NCBI GenBank assembly: GCA_030629485.1
Contig: DAOVOW010000137.1
Coordinates: forward strand, 1-6,035
Direction of reading: 5' to 3'
DNA from: a bacterium
GTDB taxonomy: Bacteria > Zixibacteria > MSB-5A5 > GN15 > FEB-12
DNA length: 6,035 nucleotides
The notes beneath the pieces were generated by a model that was given only the letters and a program-made list of their open reading frames with translations, searched no databases and was not told the origin of the DNA. Numbering within the stretch: the first letter of the stretch is position 1; the number at the start of each line of letters is the position of its first letter. Made by a program: the position numbers and the translations under genes. Shown here in pieces: positions 4,266 to 6,035 of the stretch.

Positions 4266-6035
4266 ATGCTGAAACGACAGACGACTTTGTCCGAGGCCTC
4301 CACCGCCGCACTTACCATGATACTGATAATGCTCATTGTCGGCCCGGTCTCTGCGATCGACACACCGGCTGTCTTGACTCCGTCAGCGGTTGTCTCACCG
4401 AAAGTTGACATTCCCCTATCCGCAGCGGTCAGGCAGGCTTTGATTGACCGCGACGGAGACACGGTCAAGCTGTGGGTTTTCTTCACCGACAAGGGGGTGT
4501 TTGACAACGCCGAGTTTTCGGCCAAAGCGGCCACCGTTTCGATTGCACCCAGAGCCCTCAAACGTCGCGCCAAGGTCGGCCGTGATCATGTTGTCTTCGC
4601 CGACCTGCCGGTAGTTAATGAATATATCGACGAGATCGTGCAGCTTGGCGGGAAACTGCGACAGGTCTCACGCTGGCTCAACGCCGCCAGTTACGAACTC
4701 CCTGCCGACCTGCTCGATCAGGTAGCAGCTCTGCCCTATGTGGCCAGGCTAAAGCCGGTAGCACTTTATAAGAGAGCACCACTGCCGGAGGAGACCCCCG
4801 ATCGTCCGAAGAGTCCACCAGAACAATCTCTCGGCGCCGATGCGCTCGACTATGGATTGTCCCTCAATCAACTCAATCAGATAAATGTCCCACCGGTACA
4901 TGAAAAAGGATTCACCGGTTCCGGAGTCACTCTGGCTATCTTTGACACCGGCTTCCGGAAATCACACGATGCTTTCGCTACTCACTATGTCGAAGGCAGG
5001 GTTTTGGCCGAGTGGGATTTCATTTTCAATGACGATAACACCGCCAATGAAGGGGCCGACTGGTCGAACCAATGGAACCATGGAACCTATATATGGTCCA
5101 CTTCAGGTGGGCTTGATGACGGCACGCTTTACGGGCCGGCTTATCGCTCCAATTTCATTCTGTGCAAGACGGAAGACGTGCGCTCGGAAACACAGGTTGA
5201 GGAAGACAACTGGGTCGCTGCTCTGGAATGGGTCGATTCACTGGGCGCCGACGTGGTTACCAGCTCTTTGAGTTACATGGGTTGGGATGACGGTACTGGC
5301 TACACCCCGGCCGATCTGGACGGATGGACCGCCGTCACCAGCATCGCCGCCAGCATGGCCGCCGACATGGGAATCGTAGTCTGCAATTCGGCCGGCAACA
5401 GCGGTCCGTCACCGCAAACGTTGGGTGCTCCCGCCGACGCTTTCGACATCCTCACCGTCGGCGCCGTCGACGCTTCCGGATTCCTGGCAAGCTTTTCATC
5501 GCGTGGCCCGACGGCGGATCTCCGCATCAAACCGGAAGTCACGGCCCAGGGTGTCTTGACCTCGTGCGCCGTGGCGACCTCCGACGCATCCTACGGTACC
5601 AAGAGCGGTACTTCACTATCGGCACCCCTGGTTGCCGGAGCCGCTTGTCTGCTGATTGAGGCCAAACCGTACTACACGCCCCGGCAGATTCGGTGGGCCT
5701 TGATGGAGACCGCCAACAACGCCGCAACGCCCAACAACGATGTGGTGTGGGGCTTGATTGATCTGGACGCAGCGCTCAGTTGGGGAGCCAACTTCGGGTC
5801 CGATATCACGGTTGGAAACGCTCCGGCTACGGTTCAATTTTACGACAGTTCGACAGTTACCCCCTTGGCGTGGACCTGGGCCTTCGGCGATGGTGACAGC
5901 AGTTCGGTGCAGAACCCATCGCACTTTTACGACAACCCCGGCGCTTACGATGTCACGTTGTCGATCGGGACCGACAGTATGGGGACCATAACCGATGTCA
6001 AAGAAGGCTACATCATACTGTTGGCCGACACCCTC
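4266..6035 (+). CDS. Secreted subtilisin-like S8 serine protease with PKD domain (partial)
   Basis: The visible 590 codons run open to the right edge. A signal peptide spans residues 1-30 (KR at 3-4, hydrophobic 15-28, cleavage likely after VSA). Residues about 31-170 form a prodomain with KLWVFFTDKG (68-77), APRALKRRAK (94-103) and SRWLNAASYELPADLL (135-150), a style common in FCB-group subtilases. The S8 domain follows: catalytic Asp227 in LAIFDTGF, His272 in NHGTYIWST, oxyanion Asn378 in SAGNSG and Ser450 in SGTSLSAP, all in the usual order, so it should be active. A PKD beta-sandwich occupies about 517-587, with WTWAFGDGD (536-544) and QNPSHFYDNPGAYDVTL. It would be an exported peptidase degrading extracellular protein; PKD modules usually aid substrate or surface binding. 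The C-terminus, where any surface-sorting or T9SS-type signal would lie, is outside the window. Start ATG 4266 has GAGGA about 10 bases upstream. It is transcribed divergently from the pilin gene; no functional link to the pilus is shown. Confidence 0.92.
   Translation, partial: MLKRQTTLSEASTAALTMILIMLIVGPVSAIDTPAVLTPSAVVSPKVDIPLSAAVRQALIDRDGDTVKLWVFFTDKGVFDNAEFSAKAATVSIAPRALKRRAKVGRDHVVFADLPVVNEYIDEIVQLGGKLRQVSRWLNAASYELPADLLDQVAALPYVARLKPVALYKRAPLPEETPDRPKSPPEQSLGADALDYGLSLNQLNQINVPPVHEKGFTGSGVTLAIFDTGFRKSHDAFATHYVEGRVLAEWDFIFNDDNTANEGADWSNQWNHGTYIWSTSGGLDDGTLYGPAYRSNFILCKTEDVRSETQVEEDNWVAALEWVDSLGADVVTSSLSYMGWDDGTGYTPADLDGWTAVTSIAASMAADMGIVVCNSAGNSGPSPQTLGAPADAFDILTVGAVDASGFLASFSSRGPTADLRIKPEVTAQGVLTSCAVATSDASYGTKSGTSLSAPLVAGAACLLIEAKPYYTPRQIRWALMETANNAATPNNDVVWGLIDLDAALSWGANFGSDITVGNAPATVQFYDSSTVTPLAWTWAFGDGDSSSVQNPSHFYDNPGAYDVTLSIGTDSMGTITDVKEGYIILLADTL

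Noticed and set aside
4118..4573. Minus-strand open frame of 151 codons over the protease start and upstream region
   Set aside because: It runs antisense to the protease signal peptide and prodomain, and no motif or ribosome binding site supports it.
5616..5924. Minus-strand open frame of 102 codons within the protease
   Set aside because: It is antisense to the end of the catalytic domain and the PKD domain, which are clearly coding on the plus strand.

Overview
The window carries the core of a type IV pilus (T4P) assembly operon on the minus strand, a lone minus-strand minor pilin gene upstream of it, and a plus-strand secreted subtilisin-like protease that runs off the right edge. Base composition is moderate, and every gene has ordinary bacterial start and Shine-Dalgarno signals. 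The protease prodomain and its PKD domain resemble secreted S8 proteases of the FCB superphylum and neighbouring uncultured phyla (Zixibacteria-like, Latescibacteria, Gemmatimonadota). That placement is an impression from protein style, not a demonstrated taxonomy.

Layout from right to left on the minus strand. A GspH/FimT-type pilin (3338-3877) has a sigma-54-like -24/-12 element upstream (3931-3946) and a strong hairpin terminator downstream (3251-3279). A 303-base gap follows. It contains that terminator and a second, terminator-like hairpin with a T6 tail in front of pilM. Then come pilM (1982-3034), pilN (1284-1973), pilO (657-1271) and the N-terminal 215 residues of an AMIN-domain protein (1-645, cut by the left edge). 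The last four are packed with gaps of 8, 12 and 11 bases, and two of the ribosome binding sites overlap the preceding stop codon, so they read as one operon. No PilP-like lipoprotein lies between pilO and the AMIN protein, which is most likely the start of the secretin PilQ.

How these work together: PilM is a cytoplasmic actin-like protein that binds the INLLP tail of PilN. PilN and PilO form an inner-membrane, periplasm-spanning complex. The AMIN domain of the next protein binds peptidoglycan and aligns the outer-membrane secretin. The GspH/FimT protein would be a minor pilin or pseudopilin that helps prime the fibre.

On the right, 3878-4265 is a 388-base divergent intergenic region. It includes about 200 bases (3961-4176) that are open on both strands without a convincing gene, possibly a dispersed repeat or relic. 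After a candidate sigma-70 promoter comes the secreted S8 protease with a full Asp/His/Ser triad and a PKD domain (4266 to the right edge).

I see no wholly new system here. The points most worth testing are the sigma-54-like pilin promoter, the possible attenuator in the pilM leader, the PilP-less gene order and the orphan segment at 3961-4176.
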